DNA of 64,000 bases, from the NCBI RefSeq assembly GCF_025685605.1, contig NZ_JAGTUT010000001.1, positions 2,170,001-2,234,000 of the forward strand, written 5' to 3'. Shown piece by piece: positions 1 through 10,434 of the stretch. The position numbers and the translations under genes are program-made. Position 1 is the stretch's first letter, and each line of letters starts with the position of its first letter. The stretch comes from Granulicella arctica. GTDB lineage: Bacteria > Acidobacteriota > Terriglobia > Terriglobales > Acidobacteriaceae. The notes under the pieces were generated by a model, which saw only the letters and a list, made by a program, of their open reading frames with translations, was not told the origin of the DNA and searched no databases.

Positions 1-2
1 CG

Positions 3-326
3 ATGCTCGATGAAGCTACGGCAGCGCTGTTGACTAATGCGGAGGTACTTGCGGTCGATCAGCATGGGCACGATCAGCGAGTCGCCATGCAGGATGGCGA
101 CCTGATCGCGTGGACCTCGAAGGGGGTTGGCGATCGGCAGTACCTTGCACTCTTCAACCTTGGCGACAGCGCTGCGACGGTGAACACTTCTTTCGATCGC
201 TATGGACTTGCGGGTACGAGCTACAAGCTGCGCGACCTGTGGGCAAAGAAGGATCTTGGTCAGGCGAAGGGGATTGCGCAGAGTCTGCCTGCGCATGGCT
301 CGATGCTGCTGGAGCTGCGACCTTGA
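3..326 (+). CDS. Alpha-galactosidase (GH27), C-terminal fragment
   Basis: This is the last 107 residues of a protein whose start lies left of the window; the reading frame is open to the edge, so the ATG at position 3 is probably internal. The motif LLTNAEVLAVDQ near the fragment's start is typical of the region just after the catalytic barrel in GH27 alpha-galactosidases. The rest fits the C-terminal antiparallel beta domain, ending in a PAHGSMLLEL strand. The family removes terminal alpha-galactose from oligosaccharides and plant galactomannans. No catalytic residues lie in the visible part, so the family call rests on the C-terminal domain only. The stop is followed 42 bp later by ruvB. 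Confidence 0.75.
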   Translation: MLDEATAALLTNAEVLAVDQHGHDQRVAMQDGDLIAWTSKGVGDRQYLALFNLGDSAATVNTSFDRYGLAGTSYKLRDLWAKKDLGQAKGIAQSLPAHGSMLLELRP

Positions 327-368
327 TGCTGGTTGCTTCGCAGCGGGTTTCGCCTTAGCATCGCCTGA

Positions 369-1436
369 GTGGAGAATCCCAAACCCAAGGCGAAGGTTGA
401 CCTCAATCGTAAAGCTTCTGCCGATGCGGAGCGGCTGGTCTCGGCTGGGCGAGCGGATGACGACGACGCCTTTGAGCTGAAGCTGCGGCCGCACCGGCTC
501 GCCGAGTTTATCGGTCAGACGAAGGCTAAGGAGCAGCTTGCCATCGCGCTCGAGGCTGCTAAGTCTCGCGGCGAGGCGCTCGATCATGTGCTGCTCTTCG
601 GCCCTCCCGGGCTTGGAAAGACGACGCTGGCCACGATTATTGCCAATGAGCTTGAGGTCGGCTACCAGCAGACCTCGGGACCGGCGCTGCAGATTCAGGG
701 CGACCTTACGGCGATTCTGACGAATCTGCGTGAGCGGCAGGTGCTCTTTCTGGACGAGATCCATCGGTTGCAGCCTGTGCTTGAGGAGAAGCTTTACACG
801 GCCCTTGAGGACTACAAGCTCGACATCATCATCGGCCAGGGTCCGGCCGCGCGGACGCATGTGATGGAGATCAAGCCATTTACCTTTGTGGCGGCGACGA
901 CGCGGCCTGGCCTGCTCTCTTCGCCGCTGCGGTCGCGGTTCGGCATCCTGCTGCGGCTGGAGTTCTATACGGATGATGAGCTGCGCTTTGTGGTGACTCG
1001 CTCGGCCGAGGTGCTTGGCGTGCCGATTGATCAGGATGGCGCTGCAGAGATCGCGATGCGGTCGCGCGGGACGCCGCGTATCGCCAATCGGTTGCTGCGG
1101 CGTGTGCGCGACTATGCCCAGGTGCGCGCGCACGGAAGCATCGATCGGCCTACGGCGCAGGCTGCGCTGGCTATGCTGGAGGTCGATGCGCATGGCTTTG
1201 ACGAGCTGGATCGGCGGCTTTTGCGGACGATCATTGAGAAGTACGACGGCGGCCCGGTCGGGCTGAACACGCTGGCGGCAGCGCTGGCTGAGGAGCAGGA
1301 TGCGCTCGAAGAGGTCTACGAGCCGTTTCTGATCCAGATCGGGTTTTTGGACCGGACGCCGCGGGGGCGTGTGGCGACGCGGCTTGCGTATGAGCATCTT
1401 GGGATCGAGATGCCGCGAAAGCTTAGTCTGTTCTAG
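369..1436 (+). CDS. ruvB: Holliday junction branch-migration DNA helicase RuvB
   Basis: RuvB is the ATP-driven hexameric motor that works with RuvA on Holliday junctions in recombination repair. The 355-residue protein has the normal family length. Walker A GPPGLGKT lies at residues 78-85, the Walker B DEIH at 129-132, and the small AAA lid and C-terminal winged helix follow (motifs [14 protein letters not shown] and [10 protein letters not shown]). The start is GTG at 369, directly after an in-frame TGA at 366, so the protein cannot begin further upstream; the first 30 residues are charged and variable, so a slightly later start is possible. ruvA is about 52 kb away in this window and ruvC is not seen. 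Confidence 0.97.
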   Translation: MENPKPKAKVDLNRKASADAERLVSAGRADDDDAFELKLRPHRLAEFIGQTKAKEQLAIALEAAKSRGEALDHVLLFGPPGLGKTTLATIIANELEVGYQQTSGPALQIQGDLTAILTNLRERQVLFLDEIHRLQPVLEEKLYTALEDYKLDIIIGQGPAARTHVMEIKPFTFVAATTRPGLLSSPLRSRFGILLRLEFYTDDELRFVVTRSAEVLGVPIDQDGAAEIAMRSRGTPRIANRLLRRVRDYAQVRAHGSIDRPTAQAALAMLEVDAHGFDELDRRLLRTIIEKYDGGPVGLNTLAAALAEEQDALEEVYEPFLIQIGFLDRTPRGRVATRLAYEHLGIEMPRKLSLF

Positions 1437-1453
1437 GAATTTATTTTTCCAAG

Positions 1454-1638
1454 AAGTCCTAAAGTCTTCATTCGAGATAGTTTAAGTCTGGACTTTGTTT
1501 TGGACTCATGAGGTCTGGGGCCGCTTAGGCACCCTGTTGGAGAGGTGCTTTTGTCAAGTTGCGTGGTTTGAAAAGGACGCAGCGATGATGTGCGGGACCA
1601 GGACGAAAAAATAACGCAGATTTCCCCCGGAAATGATA
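1454..1638 (+). repeat. Composite ~185-bp intergenic repeat, copy 1
   Basis: The gap 1437-1896 holds no gene but two direct copies of one unit. Copy 1 opens with AAGTCCTAAAGTCTTCATTC and runs through TTTAAGTCTGGACTT, the block ACTCATGAGGTCTGGGG, GTTGGAGAGGTGC, TTGTCAAG and GGACGC, and closes with the degenerate hairpin TTTCCCCCGGAAATGA at 1621. AAGTCC at its left and GGACTT at 1490-1495 form the ends of an imperfect inverted repeat. The block order and spacing match copy 2 and, more loosely, the copy at 60483. Confidence 0.85.
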
Positions 1639-1689
1639 ATTAGAGAGGCAAGACTGGTGTATGCCATCCCGGGATTTATATTTCTTTCA

Positions 1690-1872
1690 AAGTCCTAAAA
1701 TCTTCATTCAAAATAGTTTAAGTCTGGACTTAGTTTTGGACTCATGAGGTCTGGGGGCGCTTAGGCACCTTGTTGGAGAGGTGCGTTTGTCAAACTGCAC
1801 GGTTTAAATAGGACGCAATGATGAAGTGTGAGTGACGACGTAAGCGAATGCGGTCCCCTTTGGGAATGACGA
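1690..1872 (+). repeat. Composite ~185-bp intergenic repeat, copy 2
   Basis: Second direct copy, offset 236 bp from copy 1. It opens with AAGTCCTAAAATCTTCATTC, shares ACTCATGAGGTCTGGGG, the CTTAGGCACC...GTTGGAGAGGTGCG block and GGACGCA, and closes at 1854-1872 with a cleaner hairpin TCCCCTTTGGGA followed by ATGACGA. Over the first about 140 bp the two copies differ at only scattered positions. Confidence 0.85.
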
Positions 1873-1896
1873 CTGGGAAACCAACGGCCAGAGCTT

Positions 1897-2811
1897 CTAT
1901 GCAGGCGGATTAATGGCGTGGCGGAGGTTGCCGTGAGTGGTCGTGAGTCTGGCTTCGGCGGAGGGTCTGTCGAGGTGGAGTTTGCCCATGACGATGGCCA
2001 GCTTGACGTTGCCTGCTTCGGTGAGCAGGCGGGTGGCGGTGGTCTGGTCGCAGCCGGTGGCCTGCATAATGATGCGGTGGCCCCGGTCGACGAGCTTCTG
2101 GTTGGTCGTCTGGACGTTGACCATGAGGTTGCCGTAGACGGCTCCCGTGCGGATCATAAGTCCTGTTGAAATCATGTTGAGAACAAGCTTGGTGGCGGTT
2201 CCGGCTTTGAGGCGGGTGCTGCCCGTAATGACTTCGGGGCCGGTCGCGGGGGTGATGGCGATCTCGGCGGCCTGGGCCAGCGGCGAGGCTGGGACACACG
2301 AGAGGCCGACGGTGAGGGCTCCGAGTGCCTTCGCATGGGCGATTGCGCCGAGGACATACGGTGTGCGGCCGCTGGCAGCGATGCCGATGAGGGTGTCGTG
2401 GTCGAAGACGCCGGGCTGGGCGAAGTGGCGGACGGCGAGGTCGGTCTCACCCTCCTCGAAGGAGTCCTCAGACTGCTCGCTGGAGCGGCGAAGGGCTTTA
2501 TCACCGCCAGCGATGATGCCCTGGAAGAGTGTGGGCGGGACGGAGAAGGTGGGTGGGCACTCGGACGCATCGAGGACGCCGAGGCGGCCACTGGTACCGG
2601 CACCGATGTAGAAGAGGCGGCCTCCCAGGGCGAAGCGCGCGGCAATGGCGTCGACGGCTCGGGCGATCTGTGGGAGTTCCTCGGCTACGGCGGCGGCTAC
2701 GGCGGCATCCTGCCGATTGATGAGGGTGAGCATGTCGAGGGTGGAAAGCTCGTCGATGTGCTCAGAGGCGGGATTGCGGGACTCGGTGAGGAGATGAGCG
2801 AGGTCGGTCAT
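1897..2811 (-). CDS. murQ: N-acetylmuramic acid 6-phosphate etherase
   Basis: MurQ cleaves the lactyl ether of MurNAc 6-phosphate to GlcNAc 6-phosphate in cytoplasmic recycling of cell-wall sugars. Starting at the ATG at 2811 gives 304 residues, the usual family size. The SIS-domain phosphosugar loop GAGTSGRLGVLDASECPPTF covers residues 70-89 and includes the conserved acidic Glu84; TPATGPEVITGSTRLKAGTATK further on is also family-typical. An open frame extends upstream to 2925, but those 38 residues have no family counterpart, so I prefer 2811. No kinase or transporter for MurNAc lies next to it. It is followed downstream by the repeat-filled gap. Confidence 0.95.
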   Translation of the reverse strand: MTDLAHLLTESRNPASEHIDELSTLDMLTLINRQDAAVAAAVAEELPQIARAVDAIAARFALGGRLFYIGAGTSGRLGVLDASECPPTFSVPPTLFQGIIAGGDKALRRSSEQSEDSFEEGETDLAVRHFAQPGVFDHDTLIGIAASGRTPYVLGAIAHAKALGALTVGLSCVPASPLAQAAEIAITPATGPEVITGSTRLKAGTATKLVLNMISTGLMIRTGAVYGNLMVNVQTTNQKLVDRGHRIIMQATGCDQTTATRLLTEAGNVKLAIVMGKLHLDRPSAEARLTTTHGNLRHAINPPA

Positions 2812-2930
2812 GAGAGTTCCATGATGGGGGATGGGGCGGGCGAGGGCAAGGGGCGGCTTGATGGGGGACCGTGCCTCGAATGGATGAAGGAGTTTGCTCA
2901 GGACCTGCCGACAAGTCCTGAGCAATGCCG

Positions 2931-3788
2931 TTACTTCGTTTGGATTGCTGAACGTATCGACTGGGCGAGGGCAGTGGTGGATCGTCCCAGCAGGGAGCGA
3001 AGGTCTCGGGAGGCGCTCTCCAGTTCTCCCTTTGCCGCACCAGCATCTGAATCGGCCAGCATTGCCGCAACGGGTGCAGGCAGACCAAAGCCCAGAAGAG
3101 CCTTCTCGTACTCGGCTGGCGGAAGGTTCTGGTAGGCCACGGCAGTTCCGGCGGTCTTTGAGACCTCGGCAGCAAGTTCTGAGAGGGTGTAGGCTTCGTC
3201 ACCGACGAGTTCATACACCTTGTTCTCGTGGCCTTGTCCTGACAGAACGGCTGCGGCTGCGGCTGCATAGTCCGCTCGCGTCGCCGCTGCGAACTTACCG
3301 TCGCCTGCCGCTCCCAGAATTGCGCCGTGTTGCAGCGCGGGACCAAGTGCTTCCGTGTGGTTCTCCTGATACCAGCCGTTACGCAGGAAGACGAACGGCA
3401 GACCAGAGCTTCGTATGGCCTGCTCGGTTGCGAGATGGTCACTCGCAAGCGACAGGGTTGAGGTATCTGCCCGCAGGAGGCTTGTGTAGGCCAGCAGCTT
3501 CACGTTTGCGGCTACGCAGGCATTGATGACTGCCTGATGCTGCGCGACACGTTCGCCAAGTTCGTTCGAAGAGATAAGCAAGACCTTTTCCGCACCGGCG
3601 AAGGCGGCGGCGAGGGTGGCTGGCTTTGCGTAATCCGCCTGACGAAGATGGATTCCGAGTTTCGCCAGATCTCCAGCCTTCTCTACATTGCGAACGGTGG
3701 CGATGATCTTTGCAGCCGGCACCTTCTCCAGCAGGCTTGCAATGACGTGACCACCTAGGTTTCCTGATGCTCCAGTTACTACGATCAT
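2931..3788 (-). CDS. qorB: NAD(P)H:quinone oxidoreductase 2-like protein (YtfG/QorB)
   Basis: This 285-residue protein is an atypical short-chain dehydrogenase of the NmrA/QorB group. The dinucleotide-binding motif VTGASGNLGGHV sits at residues 4-15, RNVEKAGDLAK follows the second strand where NADP specificity is set, and YTSLLRADTS and the FLRNGWYQEN segment match QorB. Known members reduce quinones with NADPH and are linked to redox stress. It is divergent from an HxlR regulator 110 bp away, the same arrangement as E. coli ytfG/ytfH, which supports the call. The gap between them carries palindromes (3861-3898). There is 119 bp to murQ, so it is probably its own transcript. Confidence 0.88.
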   Translation of the reverse strand: MIVVTGASGNLGGHVIASLLEKVPAAKIIATVRNVEKAGDLAKLGIHLRQADYAKPATLAAAFAGAEKVLLISSNELGERVAQHQAVINACVAANVKLLAYTSLLRADTSTLSLASDHLATEQAIRSSGLPFVFLRNGWYQENHTEALGPALQHGAILGAAGDGKFAAATRADYAAAAAAVLSGQGHENKVYELVGDEAYTLSELAAEVSKTAGTAVAYQNLPPAEYEKALLGFGLPAPVAAMLADSDAGAAKGELESASRDLRSLLGRSTTALAQSIRSAIQTK

Positions 3789-3860
3789 GGGTTCTCCTTA
3801 TGCGCCTGCGGCCGTTTGGATGGGCTTTGCAGCGCTTTTGCAAGCATAACGAAGAAGCTT

Positions 3861-3898
3861 ACTTAACGTAAGTACGTACCTTCAGGTAAGCTACTTAC
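3861..3898. promoter_or_regulatory. Candidate HxlR operator pair between qorB and its regulator
   Basis: Two perfect inverted repeats lie here: ACTTA-ACG-TAAGT at 3861-3873 and GTAAG-CTA-CTTAC at 3886-3898, both built from the same CTTAC/GTAAG half-site with a 3-bp centre and set 25 bp apart. Between them is GTACGTAC. The second abuts the ATG at 3899. HxlR proteins bind dyads of this kind as dimers, so control of both divergent genes by the regulator is the natural reading; this is inference. Confidence 0.6.
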
Positions 3899-4309
3899 AT
3901 GGAGACAGCAGCAAAGGTTCTAGCCAGTCGACAGGAGCGCCGCCGTGGGAATGTGTACGACGCCAACTGCCCCTCCCGCAACGTACTCGACCATGTGACC
4001 TCCCGATGGGGATCGCTGGTGCTGCTTGTTCTTCTCGATGGCAAACTTCGATTTAGTGAGCTGGCGCGACGGATCGGAGGGGTAAGTGAGAAGATGCTGG
4101 CTCAATCGCTGCGCACTCTCGAAACGGATGGTTTCCTCTTGAGAACGGTGTACCCCACAATACCGCCCAAGGTTGAGTATTGCCTGACGCCGCGGGGGCG
4201 TGAGGCCGGGATGCATATAAAAACACTGACCGATTGGATAGAAGACAACGTCTCCGACGTGCTTCAAGATCATTCCAAGCGAGCTGAGGTCCAGCAATCG
4301 CTTCTATGA
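3899..4309 (+). CDS. HxlR-family redox-responsive transcriptional regulator
   Basis: A 136-residue winged-helix protein of the HxlR type. CPSRNVLDHVTSRWGSLVLLVLLDG, broken here at residue 22 by the single cysteine, is the signature first helix pair; FSELARRIGGVSEKMLAQSLRTLE is the recognition region and VEYCLTPRGRE the wing. Cys22 is the conserved position that senses electrophiles or quinones in characterised relatives. It is divergent from qorB, and a GTAAG-CTA-CTTAC palindrome ends directly at its ATG. There is no good ribosome-binding site at the usual distance, so either translation is leaderless or the operator doubles as the start region. Confidence 0.9.
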   Translation: METAAKVLASRQERRRGNVYDANCPSRNVLDHVTSRWGSLVLLVLLDGKLRFSELARRIGGVSEKMLAQSLRTLETDGFLLRTVYPTIPPKVEYCLTPRGREAGMHIKTLTDWIEDNVSDVLQDHSKRAEVQQSLL

Positions 4310-4427
4310 ACCAACGTTCCCATGGGAGATTTCTGCTTTCGCGGAGGAGGATGTCGGCGGCTGCAGGGTGCGGGGTTTGATGCCAGCACGTAAAATAGAG
4401 GTCGACACGCAAAAAGGATACGAGCAG

Positions 4428-5360
4428 ATGAGCATTGAGACACAGACGGCGTTGGCCGCACAGGTAGAGTCGGCGGCACGGGCGGCGGGTTTGACGATTG
4501 CAGCGACTGCAGCGGGAGCTGATTTTTCGGGTAACCCGACCTCACGATTTACGTTGGCCCTTGCCAGCGATGCCACGAAGACCCAGGTTCTGGAGCTGAG
4601 CGACAGCTTCGACTTCAGCCGCGCTGCCTTGCTGGCGGAGGTGCAGGTGTACCTGGGAGAGGCTGCGAAGCGCCTGAAGAATCCGCGTCCTGACTGCTAT
4701 TTGAGCCTGCATGGGCTTCCGCTGAGCTTTGGCAAGTTTGCGTGGCCGTTCCACCACTCGACCTCGGGTGCGGATACGGAGGTGGTGCATGGCGAAATTC
4801 GTCTGGAGACGAGCGAGGAGAGCGTACTGCACTCGAAGATCTCGGCAGCGATGACGGTTACCTTCCGCGAGATCGTTGCCGCTCCGGAGCAGCCGTTTGC
4901 CGAGGCATTTATCTATAACGCAATCCGCAAGACGATGGACCAGGGCCAACTGGAGCTGGTGAAGAGCGGCAATCGCCAGCCGGTGCCGGTGACGACGCGC
5001 TACTACAGCACCAAGCAGAAGAAGTTCATCTTTAATGACACGACCGAGGAGCAGCGACGGGCTTGGCTTGCGGCGAAGACTTATTGGCTATCCGGTGTTC
5101 TGGGTGGCGGCGCGCCGGTGTGGCTGGTCGATCCGCGGGATGCGCAGTATCTGAATACGACCGTGGCGGACCTGAAGCAGTCCGCTGAAAAGCTGGTGGC
5201 GGCCGGCGATATTCTGCTGAGCGATGGCGGCGAATATGCGGCTCCAACCGAGGCGTTGATGGCTCGCAAGGAGCAGTACAACGAAGAGGTTGTGCAGGCC
5301 TTGATCTTCATCAAGCCGACGTTCAACGAGGAAATGCGCGGCGGCCACACGAATATGTAA
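4428..5360 (+). CDS. Conserved protein of unknown function
   Basis: I do not recognise a family. The 310-residue product starts at the ATG at 4428, chosen because AAAGGA lies 9 bp upstream; an open frame reaches back to 4368 without a ribosome-binding site. It has no signal peptide or membrane helix and is rich in Ala, Thr and Glu. A middle part with CYLSLHGLPLSFGKFAWPF and WLVDPRDAQYLNTT looks globular, and the C-terminal third is mainly helical. It is monocistronic: HxlR ends 118 bp before and the next gene begins 107 bp later. Natural composition and a good start make it a real gene. Confidence 0.8.
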   Translation: MSIETQTALAAQVESAARAAGLTIAATAAGADFSGNPTSRFTLALASDATKTQVLELSDSFDFSRAALLAEVQVYLGEAAKRLKNPRPDCYLSLHGLPLSFGKFAWPFHHSTSGADTEVVHGEIRLETSEESVLHSKISAAMTVTFREIVAAPEQPFAEAFIYNAIRKTMDQGQLELVKSGNRQPVPVTTRYYSTKQKKFIFNDTTEEQRRAWLAAKTYWLSGVLGGGAPVWLVDPRDAQYLNTTVADLKQSAEKLVAAGDILLSDGGEYAAPTEALMARKEQYNEEVVQALIFIKPTFNEEMRGGHTNM

Positions 5361-5467
5361 GTGGTGCTTCATCTGATGTTCATGTAAACTTGCAAACCGT
5401 GTCGTGATGGGTATACATTCCTTGTCGGCCTACAGGTGCAACTCGACCTGTGCGCAATGAGGAATAT

Positions 5468-5797
5468 ATGAAGAACCTAATTCGATTCGCAGCACCCGTA
5501 ATGGCAGTAGCACTTCTTAGCGGCGCTCCCTTTTTCGCGCACGCACAGATGCAGAACTCCGCAGCAACGCAGGACTGGAATACGCCTCCCGCAGGTACTG
5601 AGCAGGCGCAGCAGGGCTACCGTGACGGTATCGAAGCAGCCCAGTTGGATCGCGCAGCAAAGCGTCCAATCGATCCAAAGGTGTCGCATCTGTATGTCCA
5701 CCCGCCCGTCAAGGGAGCTGCTCGCGATGCATATCGCACCAGCTTCGAGGCCGGCTACCAGGCAGCAGTGCAGCACACACAGACGGGTGCGATGTAA
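5468..5797 (+). CDS. Small secreted protein of unknown function
   Basis: The 109-residue product has a clear signal peptide: a short basic start (MKNLIRF), a hydrophobic core over residues 8-20 and AHA before a likely cleavage near residue 26. The mature part is hydrophilic, rich in Gln and Ala, with two similar segments, QQGYRDGIEAAQLD and YRTSFEAGYQAAVQ, each of the form Y-R-(x)-G/F-E-A-(x)-Q. I see no known catalytic motif. The ATG at 5468 is preceded by GAGGAA at good spacing; a GTG at 5450 is less likely. A strong hairpin follows at 5841-5870. Confidence 0.8.
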   Translation: MKNLIRFAAPVMAVALLSGAPFFAHAQMQNSAATQDWNTPPAGTEQAQQGYRDGIEAAQLDRAAKRPIDPKVSHLYVHPPVKGAARDAYRTSFEAGYQAAVQHTQTGAM

Positions 5798-5840
5798 TTG
5801 CCCGTTGAACCTTAACCCTCCCCTGACGAAAACTGCTTGA

Positions 5841-5870
5841 CAGAAAGGCTCCCGTACGGGGGCCTTTCTG
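5841..5870 (+). terminator. Terminator hairpin after the small secreted protein
   Basis: CAGAAAGGC pairs perfectly with GCCTTTCTG, extended inside by CCCG/CGGG around a TA centre with one bulge pair. There is no T-tract after it, so it may act as a factor-assisted terminator or a 3' stabiliser rather than a strict intrinsic terminator. Confidence 0.65.
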
Positions 5871-5939
5871 CTGCTATGCGCATGGTGCAGAGCCCCATAA
5901 GTCGCAGGAAACAAGGGCTCAATCTGGTAGGCTGTAGAC

Positions 5940-6881
5940 GTGCCTACCGACCTTCCAGACGCCCCAAAAGTTGCAGTTCTCATCCCGTGTTACCACGAAG
6001 AGGCTGCAATTACGAAGGTTGTGACCGACTTTCGGGCAGCGTTGCCGATGGCGACGATCTACGTCTACGACAACAATTCCCGCGACAGAACGGTCGAACT
6101 GGCTCGGCTTGCCGGTGCCCGTGTGTACAGCGAAACGCTCCAGGGTAAGGGGCATGTGGTGCGACGGATGTTCTCGGACATTGAGGCAGACGTCTATGTG
6201 CTGGTGGATGGCGACGATACCTATGAGGCGAAATCTGCGCCGGAGATGATTGAGAAGTTGCTGGCGGAACGGCTTGATATGCTGAACGGCACGCGGATCA
6301 CCGAGATTGCCGCTGCCTATCGGCGCGGCCACCAGCTCGGGAACACGATGCTGAGCGGACTGGTTCGGCGGATCTTCGGGAGCCGGATCAAGGACATGCT
6401 GTCCGGTTACCGGATCTTCAGCCGGAGATTCGTCAAGTCATTTCCGGCACTCTCTTCGGGGTTTGAGATCGAGACAGAGCTGACGATCCACGCGCTTGAG
6501 CTGTCGATGCCGCTGGGCGAAGTCGACACACCGTACAAGGACCGGCCGGAGGGTAGCACCTCGAAGCTGCGGACTTACTCGGACGGGCTGCGCATCCTGC
6601 GGACGATTATGCTGCTGGTGAAGGATGAGCGGCCGCTGATCTTCTTCGCGAGCGCCGGCCTGGTGCTGTTTCTGCTGGGTTTTGGGCTGAGTGTGCCGAT
6701 CTTTATCGAGTTCCACGAGACGCACCTGGTGCCCCGCTTTCCGACGGCGATCCTGTCGTTGGGCCTGGTGCTGATGTCGTTTCTCTCGCTGGTGTGCGGT
6801 CTGGTGCTGGATTCAGTGGCGCGCGGCCGCAAGGAGAACAAGCGGATGACGTACCTCTCGATTGCAATCTGGCAGGGCTAA
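5940..6881 (+). CDS. Family 2 glycosyltransferase with C-terminal membrane helices
   Basis: The 313-residue protein has a GT-A fold domain: VAVLIPCYHEE at residues 11-21, the nucleotide-sugar region VYDNNSRDRT, and the metal-binding DGDD at 90-93. Two hydrophobic helices at about 235-255 and 265-290 place the enzyme at the inner membrane, facing the cytoplasm. This layout resembles DPM1/ArnC-like polyprenyl-phosphate sugar transferases, which would feed the membrane glycosyltransferase encoded head-on just downstream (7 bp between stops). Start is GTG at 5940 after GTAGG. The exact sugar donor cannot be told from the sequence. Confidence 0.9.
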   Translation: MPTDLPDAPKVAVLIPCYHEEAAITKVVTDFRAALPMATIYVYDNNSRDRTVELARLAGARVYSETLQGKGHVVRRMFSDIEADVYVLVDGDDTYEAKSAPEMIEKLLAERLDMLNGTRITEIAAAYRRGHQLGNTMLSGLVRRIFGSRIKDMLSGYRIFSRRFVKSFPALSSGFEIETELTIHALELSMPLGEVDTPYKDRPEGSTSKLRTYSDGLRILRTIMLLVKDERPLIFFASAGLVLFLLGFGLSVPIFIEFHETHLVPRFPTAILSLGLVLMSFLSLVCGLVLDSVARGRKENKRMTYLSIAIWQG

Positions 6882-6888
6882 GCGCTAC

Positions 6889-8616
6889 CTACAGCGGGTA
6901 GGCGTAGAAGTTGCTGGCGCCCAGTTGATGCCAGCCTTCTGGGACCTGCTCCGAGGTCTCGAAGCTGCCTACGATGGCCTTGATGTTGCGGGCGCGGAGT
7001 GCGTCTACGACGGCCTGCTTGTCGGCTACATGCTTCCAGAAGGCCCCGGGATCGGAGCCGTCCGGCACCTCTATCTCAGCCCGGATGGGTGTACCGGCGA
7101 TGCGTGCCCAGTAGTGATCGACGTAGCAGGCTACATCGCCGAAGCAGGCGATATCGCTGCCCGGGGTAATGCCGAGGCCGGTGATGCCCTTTGCGGCGGG
7201 ATAGATTTGCTTGCTGTAGGCGCCGCGGGGGTAGCCGGTGACGCTTTCGGTGCGGCGGCGGTCGCCGAGATCGCTGGCGGCGGTGGCGAAGACGAGACCG
7301 GCGAAGAGCAGGGCCATGCCGGTGGCAATCTCACCCTGGTAGCCGTTCTTCGGGCGGCGCAGCATTGCGAGGACAGGGATGGCGACGAATAGAAATGCCG
7401 GGGTTAGATAGCGATCCTGCAGATCGATGGGGAAGTAGATGCCGAGCATCAGCAGGCCCCAGAGGGCGACTGGCGCTAATGGCAGCCATGAGGCGCGCCT
7501 GCGTCCGATAAAGCAGCCCAGCAGCAGCAGGGTGCCGAGGATGACGAAGGATTCCAAGTGGCCCACGAGGTAGCGGAGGAGGAGGACTGTCGTGCGCTTG
7601 AGGCGAAGGATATGGCCGTGGAGGTAGACCTGCGGCTTGATGGTATCGGTCCAGTAGGACGGATCGAACCAGAGGGGATAGGTGCCGACCGGGTGCCGGG
7701 CGAAGGAGTAGACGGGGGGCGCGTTCACGATCAGCTCTTCGTGATGTTTGAAATCGGCCTTGGCGTGGCCGAGATCGCCCGTGTGCCACTCGTGCCAGCG
7801 ACCCGTCTCGTCGACGAAGTAGGCGTAGTTCAGCCGGGCTGACTCGCCGGTGGTGAATCGCCCGCGCTGCTTTGAGATCGCGAGGATGTATGGACCGGCG
7901 ATGCAGGCGAAGACGACGCCCGCGAGCAGAATGCCGCTGACGATCCGCGTACGGCGCTGGCCCTTGCGGGTGATGCCGAAGACGAACAGGGCAGCCAGAA
8001 GGATGCCGGACGGCAGGAAGGCGAATGATTTCGTCAGGTAAGCCAGGCCAAGCGCCAGGCCAAGGAGCGGGTAGTAGATGAAACGGCCAGTGCTCTGCAG
8101 GCGGAGCAGGAAGGCGGCAGCGATAAAGAAGAAGAAGAGCAGGAGGGCATCCGCTCGGACGGCACCGATGGCGAGTTCACGCTGGAAGCCGAGGAAGAGC
8201 AGGCCAAGCGAGACGAGGAGAAGCGCGGGCTGCGAGAAGGCAGGGAGTGAATCTGCATCCGTAACGAACTTCTCGCGAACGCGCAGGAGCGACAGAACGA
8301 GGTAGAGGCTGGCTCCAATGCAAGCGACGAAGATGAAGAAATTGACCCAGAAGTAAGTCTGCAGCTCGTTCCAGCGCGAAGGATGCGCGACGATCTGGCC
8401 TACGGCGAGGGTCGCTGCATAGGCAGGGTTCCAGTAGCCATTGATGGCGACAGGCCAGTTGTGGGTGTGGATCGCGTCGGCGATATCCATGAAGGAGACC
8501 GCATCGCCATCCAACTGGTAGTTGTCGTACTTGGCATACCCGATGCCGCAAAGGATCATGAGCAGTGCGTACAGAACAACGATCTTACGGAGGCGCGCTG
8601 GGTTTGCTGGAGTCAT
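6889..8616 (-). CDS. Polytopic GT39-type (ArnT/PMT-like) membrane glycosyltransferase
   Basis: The 575-residue protein has an N-terminal helix, a first periplasmic loop with the acidic motif YQLDGDAVSFMDIA where GT-C enzymes carry their catalytic Asp, and about ten further hydrophobic helices up to residue 440, followed by a soluble C-terminal domain. GT-C enzymes of this kind take sugars from polyprenyl phosphate outside the membrane and pass them to lipids, glycans or proteins. The convergent GT2 gene could supply the donor. The gene lies downstream of rpoD but is separated by a strong bidirectional hairpin (8669-8707), so it is likely its own transcript. Confidence 0.78.
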   Translation of the reverse strand: MTPANPARLRKIVVLYALLMILCGIGYAKYDNYQLDGDAVSFMDIADAIHTHNWPVAINGYWNPAYAATLAVGQIVAHPSRWNELQTYFWVNFFIFVACIGASLYLVLSLLRVREKFVTDADSLPAFSQPALLLVSLGLLFLGFQRELAIGAVRADALLLFFFFIAAAFLLRLQSTGRFIYYPLLGLALGLAYLTKSFAFLPSGILLAALFVFGITRKGQRRTRIVSGILLAGVVFACIAGPYILAISKQRGRFTTGESARLNYAYFVDETGRWHEWHTGDLGHAKADFKHHEELIVNAPPVYSFARHPVGTYPLWFDPSYWTDTIKPQVYLHGHILRLKRTTVLLLRYLVGHLESFVILGTLLLLGCFIGRRRASWLPLAPVALWGLLMLGIYFPIDLQDRYLTPAFLFVAIPVLAMLRRPKNGYQGEIATGMALLFAGLVFATAASDLGDRRRTESVTGYPRGAYSKQIYPAAKGITGLGITPGSDIACFGDVACYVDHYWARIAGTPIRAEIEVPDGSDPGAFWKHVADKQAVVDALRARNIKAIVGSFETSEQVPEGWHQLGASNFYAYPL

Positions 8617-8668
8617 AGAGGAGCGTTACAGGAAGTTCGCCCAAGTATCTCACGACAGCTGGTTACAA

Positions 8669-8707
8669 AAGGAATGGGCCACGCTTTGGAAGCGTGGCCT
8701 ATTCCTT
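8669..8707 (-). terminator. Terminator after rpoD
   Basis: AAGGAAT pairs with ATTCCTT and inside it GGCCACGCTT pairs with AAGCGTGGCC around a 3-base loop, giving a 17-bp stem with one mismatch. Read on the minus strand the stem is followed directly by TTTT, which fits an intrinsic terminator for rpoD. Confidence 0.85.
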
Positions 8708-8721
8708 GAAAGCATAGGTAC

Positions 8722-10434
<1,713 letters not shown>

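Noticed and set aside
1437..1896. CRISPR array
   Set aside because: Only two long direct copies, no short regular spacers and no cas genes anywhere in the window.
2335..3135. 266-codon open frame on the plus strand
   Set aside because: It spans parts of murQ and qorB on the other strand, both well supported.
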